DNA from: an uncultured Blautia sp.
GTDB lineage: Bacteria; Bacillota; Clostridia; Lachnospirales; Lachnospiraceae
Assembly (NCBI GenBank): GCA_900551465.1
Contig: URWL01000039.1
Location: 1 to 10,425 of the forward strand
Length of the DNA: 10,425 nucleotides
Direction of reading: 5' to 3'
Shown here: piece after piece, positions 1-5,340 of the stretch
How the letters are laid out: every line of letters begins with the position of its first letter
How positions within the stretch are numbered: the stretch's first letter is position 1
Notes under the pieces: generated by a model
Databases searched by the model: none
The model's input: the letters and a program-made list of their open reading frames with translations, nothing else
What the model was told of the DNA's origin: nothing
Translations under genes and position numbers: made by a program

Positions 1-44
1 ATTTCTGCCTGTCTCGTGGGCTCGGAGATGTGTATAAGAGACAG
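1..44 (+). other. Illumina Nextera i7 adapter (synthetic contamination)
   Basis: Bases 11-44 match the Nextera read-2 transposase adapter, and bases 26-44 are the 19-bp Tn5 mosaic end AGATGTGTATAAGAGACAG. Bases 3-10 (TTCTGCCT) match, from memory, the i7 index N703 as written in the adapter, and bases 1-2 (AT) fit the end of the flow-cell primer that precedes the index. This is library-preparation sequence left on a contig end, not a transposon. Genomic sequence starts at 45, so no biological meaning should be given to these bases. Confidence 0.97.
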
Positions 45-70
45 ACTGGTAATATATTAATATTACCAGT
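45..70. repeat. Palindrome next to the PTS promoter, candidate operator
   Basis: Two perfect 11-base inverted arms, ACTGGTAATAT (45-55) and ATATTACCAGT (60-70), flank ATTA. The right arm ends on the first base of the -35 box of the promoter at 70-98, which is where a regulator site would lie. TGGT...ACCA half-sites occur in operators of GntR-type regulators, but the spacing here is wider than the compact GntR/HutC sites I know, so no regulator is named. The left arm lies directly against adapter sequence, so a fold-back library artefact making the left arm cannot be excluded. Confidence 0.5.
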
Positions 71-98
71 TGTAATATACAAAGGAGTATAGTATAAT
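70..98 (+). promoter_or_regulatory. Sigma-A promoter of the PTS EIIA gene
   Basis: The -35 TTGTAA (70-75) and a perfect -10 TATAAT (93-98) are separated by 17 bases. Transcription should start near 105, about 30 bases before the ATG at 135. The upstream palindrome touches the -35 box. Confidence 0.8.
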
Positions 99-134
99 AG
101 TAGTATCAAAAAAGTAAAATCAAGGAGGATAAAA

Positions 135-578
135 ATGGTCGGTATTTTAATTGCTACTCATGGAGGTTTTGCTGAGGGTCTGTTAAGCGCAGTTGAGCTG
201 ATTGCCGGAAAGCAGGAAAAAGTTGAGACTGTCGGCTTGTATCACGGAGACGGAGTCGATGAATTTGAAGGTAAGATCACAGCTGCAATGGACAAGCTGG
301 ATGACGGAGACGGTGTGCTGGTGTTCGTAGACATTCTGGGGGGAACACCTTCAAACACCGTTATGCGCTGCTTTTCAAAAAAAGACCATATCAAAGCGAT
401 TGCAGGAATGAATATGGCAATGGTTGTGCAGGCAGTCATGATGAGAGACGGAACAGATTTGGATTCACTATGTGCAGAATGTGTTGAAGTTGGAAACCAG
501 CCGCCGATTCTACTGCATGACATGTATGCAGATATGGTAAAACAGCAGAGTGAAGATATAGAAGAAGACGAAATTTAA
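135..578 (+). CDS. PTS system mannose/fructose/sorbose-family IIA component
   Basis: A 147-residue cytoplasmic EIIA of the mannose-fructose-sorbose PTS family. It accepts phosphate from HPr and passes it to a IIB partner. His9 in ATHGGFAEG is the expected phosphorylation site, and Asp66 in VDILGGTPSN is the conserved acidic partner. The GMNMAMVVQA stretch (91-100) corresponds to the conserved G-x-N segment of the fold. Length is normal for a free IIA domain; the last ten residues form an acidic tail (SEDIEEDEI). AGGAGG at 123-128 lies six bases before the ATG. The gene has its own promoter and a terminator directly after it, so it appears monocistronic, with no IIB, IIC or IID in view. It could serve IIBCD genes elsewhere or, like some orphan IIA proteins, act in regulation. 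The sugar cannot be inferred. Confidence 0.93.
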   Translation: MVGILIATHGGFAEGLLSAVELIAGKQEKVETVGLYHGDGVDEFEGKITAAMDKLDDGDGVLVFVDILGGTPSNTVMRCFSKKDHIKAIAGMNMAMVVQAVMMRDGTDLDSLCAECVEVGNQPPILLHDMYADMVKQQSEDIEEDEI

Positions 579-595
579 AAATATGTTTGAGGATG

Positions 596-619
596 CAGCC
601 GGGTTTCCCGGCTGTTTTT
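596..619 (+). terminator. Rho-independent terminator after the PTS EIIA gene
   Basis: A perfect 8-bp GC-rich stem, CAGCCGGG (596-603) with CCCGGCTG (607-614), has a TTT loop and is followed by five T (615-619). It lies 17 bases after the EIIA stop codon and should end that transcript. Confidence 0.93.
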
Positions 620-620
620 C

Positions 621-789
621 ATTTCATAGGAAAGTTCTACGACCTTCCCTATGAAATAAAAACGCTCCGCGGGTTGTGCACAGATGCGTAAGGAAATTAT
701 TTGCCTGCGGCAAATTGCATCTGGCACGCAAAGTTGTCAAGCCCCTCAAAGAGTGAGGGGTTGGGGCGTTGAAGTGGGCTTGCCCACTT
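621..789. repeat. Hairpin-rich intergenic element, possible structured RNA or dispersed repeat
   Basis: No gene is visible here, but the strand folds in an ordered way. First comes a 14-bp hairpin, 621-634 with 644-657 (one A-C mismatch at 631/647). Then 661-668 pairs with 763-770 (eight pairs, one G-U) and closes a branched structure. Its first arm is 676-679 with 724-727, 681-687 with 717-723, and 699-705 with 709-715; its second arm is 742-748 with 754-760. A final hairpin pairs 772-779 with 782-789. It lies outside the EIIA transcript, beyond that gene's terminator, and I see no clear promoter inside it. Hairpin-rich intergenic repeats of this style occur in Lachnospiraceae genomes as I recall, but I could not compare copies. 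It may be a structured RNA, a non-autonomous mobile repeat or a REP-like element. Confidence 0.55.
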
Positions 790-800
790 TGTTCTTAATA

Positions 801-846
801 ACTGAAGTTAACCACTTAGCAGTATGAATTCATATTTTGAAAATAT
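801..846. repeat. Cluster of short AT-rich palindromes
   Basis: Three inverted repeats lie side by side: ACTG-AAGT (801-808) with ACTT-CAGT (814-823, two-base bulge), the 12-base palindrome TATGAATTCATA (823-834), and ATATTTT-G-AAAATAT (832-846). They are more than 115 bases from the next -10 box, so they are not obvious operators. They could mark the edge of the preceding element or be chance structure in AT-rich DNA. The rest of the gap up to 881 shows nothing I recognise. Confidence 0.35.
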
Positions 847-878
847 TGTTTAGCTGCTTCCAGAGAGATTTCCATGTC

Positions 879-905
879 AAAAAAGCAGGAGCCCCGCTGT
901 TTTTT
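879..905. terminator. Probable bidirectional intrinsic terminator
   Basis: Six A (879-884) precede AGCAGG (884-889), which pairs with CCCGCT (893-898, one A-C mismatch) around an AGC loop and is followed by GTTTTTT (899-905). The flanking A and T runs allow termination on either strand. No gene obviously ends here on either side, so it may insulate the aldolase promoter from the upstream region. Confidence 0.5.
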
Positions 906-963
906 ATTGTTTGTTTTATTTTTGAAGCTTACTGTTGAGAAAACTTTTTCTATTTCAGTTTCT

Positions 964-969
964 TATAAT
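964..969 (+). promoter_or_regulatory. Likely -10 box of the aldolase gene
   Basis: A perfect TATAAT lies 36 bases before the aldolase ATG. No good -35 sits 16-18 bases upstream; the nearest, TTGAGA (935-940), is 23 bases away. A strong -10 with a poor -35 suggests a promoter needing an activator, possibly the RpiR-type regulator downstream, but no operator could be assigned. Confidence 0.5.
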
Positions 970-1004
970 TAATGTATCAAGATAATCAATAAAGGAGGCA
1001 GTTT

Positions 1005-1679
1005 ATGAAACTATTATTGGATACAGCAAATGTAGCAGAAATTAAAGAAGCGGCAGGGTATTATCCTGTCTGTGGAGTGACAACGAATCCATCAATCATC
1101 TCCAGAGAAGAATCAGATTTTTTTGAGACTTTAAAAAAAATCAGAAGCATTATAGGAGAAGATCAGATGCTGCATGCTCAGGTAACGGCACATAAGGCAG
1201 AAGGTATGATAGAGGAAGCAAAGCGGATGAAGGATGAGCTGGGTAAAAATTTCTATGTGAAAATTCCAGCAACAAAAGAAGGAATAAAGGCGATTATGGA
1301 ATTAAAATCCAGAGAATTTCAAGTGACAGCGACAGCGGTTGTGTCGGCTAAGCAGGGACTCATAGCGGCCATGGCAGGTGCAGACTTTGTTGCCCCTTAT
1401 GTAAATAGGATTGATCATCATGGGGGAGATGGGATCAAAACGGCCGCAGATCTGACAAAGGTCTTCAGGGAACATCATCTATCTGCCAAAATATTGGCTG
1501 CATCTTTTAAAAATACGAAGCAGGTTTTTGATATTGCTTTGAGCGGGAGCTACAGTGCTACCGTATCTCTTCAGATTATGGAAGATATGTTAAAACATCC
1601 GCTCACGGATACAAGTCTGGAGACATTTGATTCTGACTGGAAGGCAGCCTATGGAGAAAAACACATTACAGATTTTTAG
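1005..1679 (+). CDS. fsa: Fructose-6-phosphate aldolase (FSA/TalC type)
   Basis: A 224-residue class I aldolase of the small transaldolase family. The known reaction of FSA is reversible cleavage of fructose 6-phosphate to dihydroxyacetone and glyceraldehyde 3-phosphate in the cytoplasm. The Schiff-base lysine is Lys86 in FYVKIPAT. Asp6, the VTTNPSI motif (25-31), Gln59, PYVNRID (131-137) and AASFKN (165-170) line up with E. coli FsaA as I recall it. Gln59 and Tyr132 are the residues that mark FSA, whereas classical transaldolases carry Glu and Phe, so an aldolase is favoured over a transaldolase. Length is normal. AAAGGAGG (991-998) lies six bases before the ATG. The dehydrogenase gene starts 25 bases after the stop, indicating one operon. 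A second, broken family member lies at 2497-2646. Exact substrate is unproven. Confidence 0.88.
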   Translation: MKLLLDTANVAEIKEAAGYYPVCGVTTNPSIISREESDFFETLKKIRSIIGEDQMLHAQVTAHKAEGMIEEAKRMKDELGKNFYVKIPATKEGIKAIMELKSREFQVTATAVVSAKQGLIAAMAGADFVAPYVNRIDHHGGDGIKTAADLTKVFREHHLSAKILAASFKNTKQVFDIALSGSYSATVSLQIMEDMLKHPLTDTSLETFDSDWKAAYGEKHITDF

Positions 1680-1704
1680 TAATTGAGAAGGAAGGAGAAA
1701 AAAC

Positions 1705-2481
1705 ATGAGACTGAAAGGGAAGACAGCCGCAGTTACTGGAGCGGGGAGCGGAATTGGAAAAGCATGCGCTTTAAGGCTGGCACAAGAGGGAGCTAATGTG
1801 CTGGCTATTGATCTGGACGGAGCATCAGCGGAGAAGACGGCAGAACAAATTCGGAAAGCAGGAGGCACGGCAGATGCGGCGCCGGCAGATATATCAGAGA
1901 AAGAAGCAGTCATGGCAGTAGCGGAGAAAGCGGAAAAATGTTTCAGGCCCTTGGATATCTGGGTCAACTGTGCGGGTATTTCCGTAATCCAGCCATTTTT
2001 GGCAGAAGACAGTGAACAGGTGTGGGATCAAACAATGAGGGTTAATTTAAAAGGTACATTTCTGTGCTGTCAGGCAGCGGTAAAAGGAATGCTGGGGCAT
2101 GGAGGAAGTATTATTAATTTTTCTTCTCAGTCGGGAAAAAAGGGAACAAATCAATACGCGGCATACTGTGCAAGCAAATTTGGTATCCGGGGGCTTACTC
2201 AGTCGATAGCAACAGAGTTTGCAGAGGAAAATATACGGGTTAATTGTATCTGTCCCGGAGTTATCCTGACTCCTATGTGGGATAAACAGGTCAACGATTA
2301 TGCTAAAAAGAAACATATAACACCGGAAGAAGTAATGCCGAGATTCAAGGAAAATATTCCCCTCGGAAGACTTTGTACTTACCAGGATGTTACCAATCTG
2401 GTCTTGTTTCTTGCATCGGAAGATTCTGAATATATGACCGGGCAGTCTTTAAATCTGACTGGAGGAGCATGTACCTATTAA
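1705..2481 (+). CDS. Short-chain dehydrogenase/reductase (SDR), probable sugar or polyol (phosphate) dehydrogenase
   Basis: A 258-residue classical SDR with a Rossmann fold for NAD(P)H-dependent oxidation of a hydroxyl group. The cofactor motif TGAGSGIG is at 11-18, and Asp36 at the end of the second strand favours NAD(H). NCAG is at 88-91. The catalytic set is Asn114, Ser141, Tyr154 and Lys158 (YCASK). PGVILTP (184-190) follows the sixth strand, and the C-terminal TGQSLNLTGG is typical. All key residues are present. GGAG at 1694-1697 is seven bases from the ATG. Placement between an F6P aldolase and a transaldolase remnant, with an RpiR regulator behind, suggests a sugar alcohol or its phosphate as substrate. 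A sorbitol-6-phosphate 2-dehydrogenase role would feed F6P to the aldolase, but SDR substrate cannot be read from sequence and this is inference. Confidence 0.87.
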   Translation: MRLKGKTAAVTGAGSGIGKACALRLAQEGANVLAIDLDGASAEKTAEQIRKAGGTADAAPADISEKEAVMAVAEKAEKCFRPLDIWVNCAGISVIQPFLAEDSEQVWDQTMRVNLKGTFLCCQAAVKGMLGHGGSIINFSSQSGKKGTNQYAAYCASKFGIRGLTQSIATEFAEENIRVNCICPGVILTPMWDKQVNDYAKKKHITPEEVMPRFKENIPLGRLCTYQDVTNLVLFLASEDSEYMTGQSLNLTGGACTY

Positions 2482-2496
2482 AAAGGACGAAAAACA

Positions 2497-2646
2497 ATGA
2501 AATTTTTTTTAGATACTGCAAATGTTGATGAGATCAGAGAGGCAAATGAGATGGGGATTATCTGTGGAGTGACCACCAATCCTTCCATTATTGCCAAAGA
2601 AGGAAGAGATTTTAAAGAAGATTATAGAGTAGCATTTGGAGAATAA
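2497..2646 (+). pseudogene. Internally deleted transaldolase-family gene (49-codon remnant)
   Basis: An ATG 15 bases after the dehydrogenase stop opens a 49-codon frame. Residues 1-41 are the N-terminus of a TalC-like transaldolase: [13 protein letters not shown], then [14 protein letters not shown]. The remaining residues, DYRVAFGE, followed by TAA at 2644, look like the last residues of the same family (DW/DY..AFGE). Intact members are about 215-220 residues, so roughly 165-170 residues are missing between two in-frame ends, including the Schiff-base lysine, Gln/Glu59 and the barrel core. It cannot be a working aldolase. The N-terminus differs from the intact copy at 1005 ([13 protein letters not shown] against MKLLLDTANVAEI), so it is a different subfamily member, not a recent tandem copy. 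The ribosome site is weak (AAGGAC, 2483-2488). Too short for usual ORF cut-offs. An assembly collapse is possible. Confidence 0.85.
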
Positions 2647-2699
2647 TTTTGCTTCCTTAGGTTCTGCAGTGTTAACATAGTAGCAGGAGGTAAAATCTT

Positions 2700-3437
2700 A
2701 TGATAATTCGTTTAGAAGAAGATCAGTGGAAGACACTTACGGATGCCGAAAAATCTGTAATTACATATATTAATAACAATGAAGAACTGATACCGGAAAA
2801 GTCCATTAGCGAGATGGCAGAAGAAAGCTATACATCTCCCGCTACAGTCTCCCGGACTATAAGAAAGAGCGGATTTGACGGCATCTCAGAACTGCGTTAT
2901 AGAATTTCTGCTAAGAATGAATTTAATCAGGAGTCAATGATGGTGAATGCCATCTTTCAAAAATCTATGCTGGAATGTCAAAAGACAATTGAAAATCTGA
3001 AAGTACCAACGATTCTGGAAGTGGTAAAAAGAATTAAAAGAGCAAAGAAGATTTATCTCCTGGCAAGGGGAGCTACAGTCCTGGTAGCGGAAGAGTTTGA
3101 AATGCAGCTTCAGCTGCTGGGAAATAATGTCTGGATCATGCGGGATTCCGAACATATGAAAAGATCCAATCTAATCTTTAAAGAGGATGATCTGGTTATA
3201 ATTTTCACGGTAAAAAACAGTACGCCTGAGTTAGGAATGGCGGCTAAGTTTGCCAAAGAAAACAAAGCCAATGTGGTAAGCTGTACATGTCTTCCAAGAT
3301 CAGAGTTAAATCAATATTCAGATGTGTATGTAGTAGGATATACGAAGTATGATTATGCCATTAAGGAATTTCTTGTTACTTCCAGGCTGCCGCTGCAGAT
3401 TATATCAAGGACAATCATAGAGTATCTGACATTATAG
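2700..3437 (+). CDS. MurR/RpiR-family transcriptional regulator with SIS domain
   Basis: A 245-residue cytoplasmic DNA-binding protein. Residues 1-75 form the RpiR-type helix-turn-helix domain (SISEMAEESYTSPATVSRTIRKSGF, positions 35-59, helices two and three). Residues about 105-230 form an SIS sugar-phosphate binding domain: KKIYLLARG (116-124) is the first strand and loop, and DLVIIFTVKNSTPE (164-177) holds the second binding loop. This family usually senses a phosphosugar and controls neighbouring catabolic genes, so the aldolase/dehydrogenase operon is the likely target. AGGAGG (2685-2690) lies nine bases before the ATG. There is no convincing promoter between the transaldolase remnant and this gene, so it probably belongs to the same transcript. 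It is somewhat shorter than the common 270-290 residues, but no part is plainly missing. Confidence 0.9.
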   Translation: MIIRLEEDQWKTLTDAEKSVITYINNNEELIPEKSISEMAEESYTSPATVSRTIRKSGFDGISELRYRISAKNEFNQESMMVNAIFQKSMLECQKTIENLKVPTILEVVKRIKRAKKIYLLARGATVLVAEEFEMQLQLLGNNVWIMRDSEHMKRSNLIFKEDDLVIIFTVKNSTPELGMAAKFAKENKANVVSCTCLPRSELNQYSDVYVVGYTKYDYAIKEFLVTSRLPLQIISRTIIEYLTL

Positions 3438-3475
3438 AGAAAGAGAGAAAAGTTTTGTAGCTTTTCTCTCTTTCT
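3438..3475 (+). terminator. Terminator-like hairpin after the RpiR-type gene
   Basis: A perfect 15-bp stem, AGAAAGAGAGAAAAG (3438-3452) with its complement at 3461-3475, has an 8-base loop and starts right after the stop codon. The 3' arm is T-rich, but no clean T run follows, so termination is likely but not of the classic form. The rest of the gap to 3623 holds only weak hairpins (for example 3559-3582 and the palindrome at 3609-3620) and no recognisable gene. Confidence 0.68.
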
Positions 3476-3623
3476 TGTTCCGGAAGCAGAATTGATGGTA
3501 CTTAAATCTTTCCCATCAGCATAATGATTTGTAAATGCTGCGGTACATTCGAGTGAACTTCCATTTCAATATATTTGAAGGAAAAATATTTCTGCTAATC
3601 TATAGCGTTAATATATATTATCC

Positions 3624-4079
3624 TTAGTTCTCATCCGGCATACCGTAACGGTTAGCTCCCTGCACCCCTTGTTTTACAAATAGGATAATAAAATAAATTG
3701 CAACAATCAGGGCCAGAAGTCCGAATACAATGGTTGCAAGTCCAAACCCGCCGGAAGCAGCTTCCGCATTCATCAGCAAGGATGCGGTTGTCAAGGTTAA
3801 GCTGACCATAAATAAAATGATCGGTATATATGCAAGCAAAACCAACCAACCTGAACGGTCTACGTCATGCAGACGGCGTACATTCAATGACAGTCCGGGG
3901 ATAAAAGTGATCAGTGACCACAGCGAGTTAACAGCGTTTGTATCTAACATCCTTGCAAGAAAACCGACAATGATTGATACAATAAGCTGTCCCAGGATAG
4001 CCCACCAGAAATTAGAACGGGATGTCCTTCCTTTAAAATCGAAATAGCGTTTCCAATACGCTTTATAAGCGTTTATCAT
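3624..4079 (-). CDS. DUF805 family membrane protein
   Basis: A 151-residue integral membrane protein of unknown function. Family hallmarks are visible: an N-terminal aromatic-rich stretch YFDFKGRTSRSNFWW (12-26), VRRLHDVDRSGW (67-78) and a C-terminal G-x-NRYG (141-146). Four membrane segments can be placed at about 24-44, 50-64, 77-103 and 114-135. CCTCCT at 4088-4093 gives AGGAGG on the minus strand, eight bases from the start codon. It has its own consensus promoter in the gap after the AraC gene, so it can be expressed apart from it. No intrinsic terminator is evident after its stop codon. No role can be inferred from its neighbours. Confidence 0.9.
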   Translation of the reverse strand: MINAYKAYWKRYFDFKGRTSRSNFWWAILGQLIVSIIVGFLARMLDTNAVNSLWSLITFIPGLSLNVRRLHDVDRSGWLVLLAYIPIILFMVSLTLTTASLLMNAEAASGGFGLATIVFGLLALIVAIYFIILFVKQGVQGANRYGMPDEN

Positions 4080-4139
4080 AGTTAAATCCTCCTCTTTTTC
4101 TTTTGTGTAATAAATGATGAAATTTTCCTTTCCTGAAAT

Positions 4140-4168
4140 ATTATAGACATAAATCTCATTAATTTCAA
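4140..4168 (-). promoter_or_regulatory. Sigma-A promoter of the DUF805 gene
   Basis: On the minus strand, TTGAAA (4168-4163) and TATAAT (4145-4140) are 17 bases apart. Transcription should start near 4133, about 54 bases before the DUF805 start codon. The promoter begins four bases past the AraC stop codon, and I see no terminator between the two genes, so some readthrough from the AraC gene is possible. Confidence 0.78.
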
Positions 4169-4171
4169 GTT

Positions 4172-5173
4172 CTATTGGGACCGGCGGTATTCCAGAGGGC
4201 TAACACCATAATAACTTTTAAACTTCTTAGAAAAGTTTCCGCTGTACCGGTAGCCTGTTCTTTTTGCGATCTGACTGACAGAAAGATCTGTGGCAGAGAG
4301 AAGGCCAGCCGCCATTGCCATTCTCAGGCTGCTGGTATATTCCCCGATGGTCATATGATAATGCTTCACAAAACCAGCCTTCAGCTTTTGCTGGTTTAAA
4401 AACACCTTCTTGCTCAGTTCTTCAATGGTAGGAGGATGAACTGCCTGCTCCGTCAAAATATCGTGGGCCTTCTGAATGGCCTGTATATCTGAGGCCGTAA
4501 GCCTGAAGCTGCGTTTTTTTCCAATTTGTATCAACCCGAAATCAAGCTGGTGCTGAAACATATTATCCTTAGGCTTTTTGACTTCCTCTGTCAGAAGTGC
4601 AAGACATTCCAGGATCTTGCTCTCCAGAAAAAGAGGAGACAGACGGCCGGAGACAGACAGGCTGTTGAGCTGGTGGATAACGGAAATGACAGTATGGGGC
4701 AGATAGCGGTAAGTATGATTTTGTTTAAAGTCACTCAGGGAAAGGGAATCAGGGAAAGTCACGGAAACAATCTCGTCCAAAAAGGCTTTGTGGACGGTTA
4801 TCTCTGTCCCGTGAAAATGCTGCCCCTGATGCCAGGCCTGTTTTCCTTTCAGATTTTTTTCTGCCACAAAAAAAGAAGAGGGAGTAAAGGATGATACCTG
4901 TTGATTTTTCAGCTGGAACTTTGTACTTCCCTTATATACGGTTCCAAATCTCAAAAGAGATTCCGGATTGTCAAACTGGATCTGAAAATCCTTAGGTATC
5001 GTATAATCTGCGATTCCAAGCTCATAATAACCAGGACGGGAATAAAATAAAAAATACCCGCTTTCCGGTGCAGATACATTTTGATATAAAGTACAGTGTT
5101 CCTGGAAGGACGGCTGAAATGAAAGCTGGTACAGCACTTCCTCCCGGAAAGCTTTACTGGAGGTTATGGTCAT
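4172..5173 (-). CDS. AraC-family transcriptional regulator, PchR/YbtA-like
   Basis: A 333-residue regulator with an N-terminal ligand or dimerisation domain (about 1-215) and a C-terminal AraC DNA-binding domain (about 228-333). The first helix-turn-helix covers PTIEELSKKVFLNQQKLKAGF (248-268). The second covers SVSQIAKRTGYRYSGNFSKKFKSYYGVSPLEYR (298-330), with the family signature at its end. The LTASDIQAIQKAHDIL lead-in and the N-Q-x-K-L-K-x-GF form are those I associate with PchR/YbtA-type activators, which respond to siderophores. It is divergent from the metal-chelate transport operon with 167 bases between start codons, so that operon is its most likely target, perhaps with autoregulation. 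AAAGGAA (complement of 5182-5188) lies eight bases before the ATG. No strong promoter was found for it. The ligand is unknown. Confidence 0.9.
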   Translation of the reverse strand: MTITSSKAFREEVLYQLSFQPSFQEHCTLYQNVSAPESGYFLFYSRPGYYELGIADYTIPKDFQIQFDNPESLLRFGTVYKGSTKFQLKNQQVSSFTPSSFFVAEKNLKGKQAWHQGQHFHGTEITVHKAFLDEIVSVTFPDSLSLSDFKQNHTYRYLPHTVISVIHQLNSLSVSGRLSPLFLESKILECLALLTEEVKKPKDNMFQHQLDFGLIQIGKKRSFRLTASDIQAIQKAHDILTEQAVHPPTIEELSKKVFLNQQKLKAGFVKHYHMTIGEYTSSLRMAMAAGLLSATDLSVSQIAKRTGYRYSGNFSKKFKSYYGVSPLEYRRSQ

Positions 5174-5213
5174 TTCATGGATTCCTTTCTGAGTTATTTT
5201 ATTGAGTGTCAGA

Positions 5214-5235
5214 TTTATTCAAATGGATGAATAAA
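5214..5235. repeat. Inverted repeat in the AraC/transport intergenic region
   Basis: TTTATTC (5214-5220) and GAATAAA (5229-5235) are perfect 7-base arms eight bases apart, lying on the AraC side of the operon promoter. A regulator site, for example for AraC autoregulation, is possible; the arms are AT-rich and could be chance. Confidence 0.35.
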
Positions 5236-5246
5236 ATAAAAATCAA

Positions 5247-5275
5247 TTGAAAAGCGGGTCGGGGTTAGGTACAAT
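5247..5275 (+). promoter_or_regulatory. Sigma-A promoter of the metal-chelate transport operon
   Basis: TTGAAA (5247-5252) and TACAAT (5270-5275) are separated by 17 bases, with a start expected near 5282 and a leader of about 59 bases. The first GTTAGGTA repeat (5264-5271) reaches into the -10 box. A second, much weaker -10-like TATACA at 5314-5319 lacks a -35. Confidence 0.78.
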
Positions 5276-5307
5276 ACGTTGCGAAGTCGTTAGGTAAAAC
5301 TAACTAA
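5264..5307. promoter_or_regulatory. Tandem GTTAGGTA operator, DtxR/IdeR-like iron box candidate
   Basis: GTTAGGTACAA (5264-5274) is repeated as GTTAGGTAAAA (5289-5299), 25 bases apart. The second copy continues into CTAAC (5300-5304), giving GTTAG-N6-CTAAC and a stretch 5290-5308 that matches the DtxR/IdeR consensus (TTAGGTTAGGCTAACCTAA as I recall it) at about 13 of 19 positions. One copy overlaps the -10 and the other lies just after the start site, the layout expected for a repressor. Direct repeats are also typical of AraC-family sites, so the AraC protein is an alternative binder. Confidence 0.5.
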
Positions 5308-5340
5308 GGATAGTATACAGGAAGAAAGGGTAAAAGTACA

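Noticed and set aside
26..44. Tn5/IS50 mosaic end suggesting a transposon boundary
   Set aside because: It is part of a complete Nextera adapter with index, so it is library sequence and not a mobile element.
621..800. CRISPR array or tandem repeat in the hairpin-rich gap
   Set aside because: The arms are inverted, each with a different sequence; there are no regularly spaced direct repeats.
816..875. Short minus-strand frame (MEISLEAAKQYFQNMNSYC) that looks protein-like
   Set aside because: It has only 19 codons, no ribosome binding site, and a terminator-like hairpin directly upstream. I cannot match it to a known protein end.
1133..1140. Run of eight A in the aldolase gene (and eight T at 2503-2510 in the remnant) as phase-variation tracts
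   Set aside because: Runs of eight encoding Lys-Lys or Phe-Phe are common at this base composition, both frames are open, and these are not surface or modification genes.
3730..4047. 105-codon open frame on the plus strand inside the DUF805 gene
   Set aside because: It is antisense to a gene with clear family motifs, promoter and ribosome site, and has no recognisable protein features.
4526..4894. 122-codon open frame on the plus strand inside the AraC gene
   Set aside because: It is antisense to a full-length AraC regulator with intact domains, and shows no domain or ribosome site.
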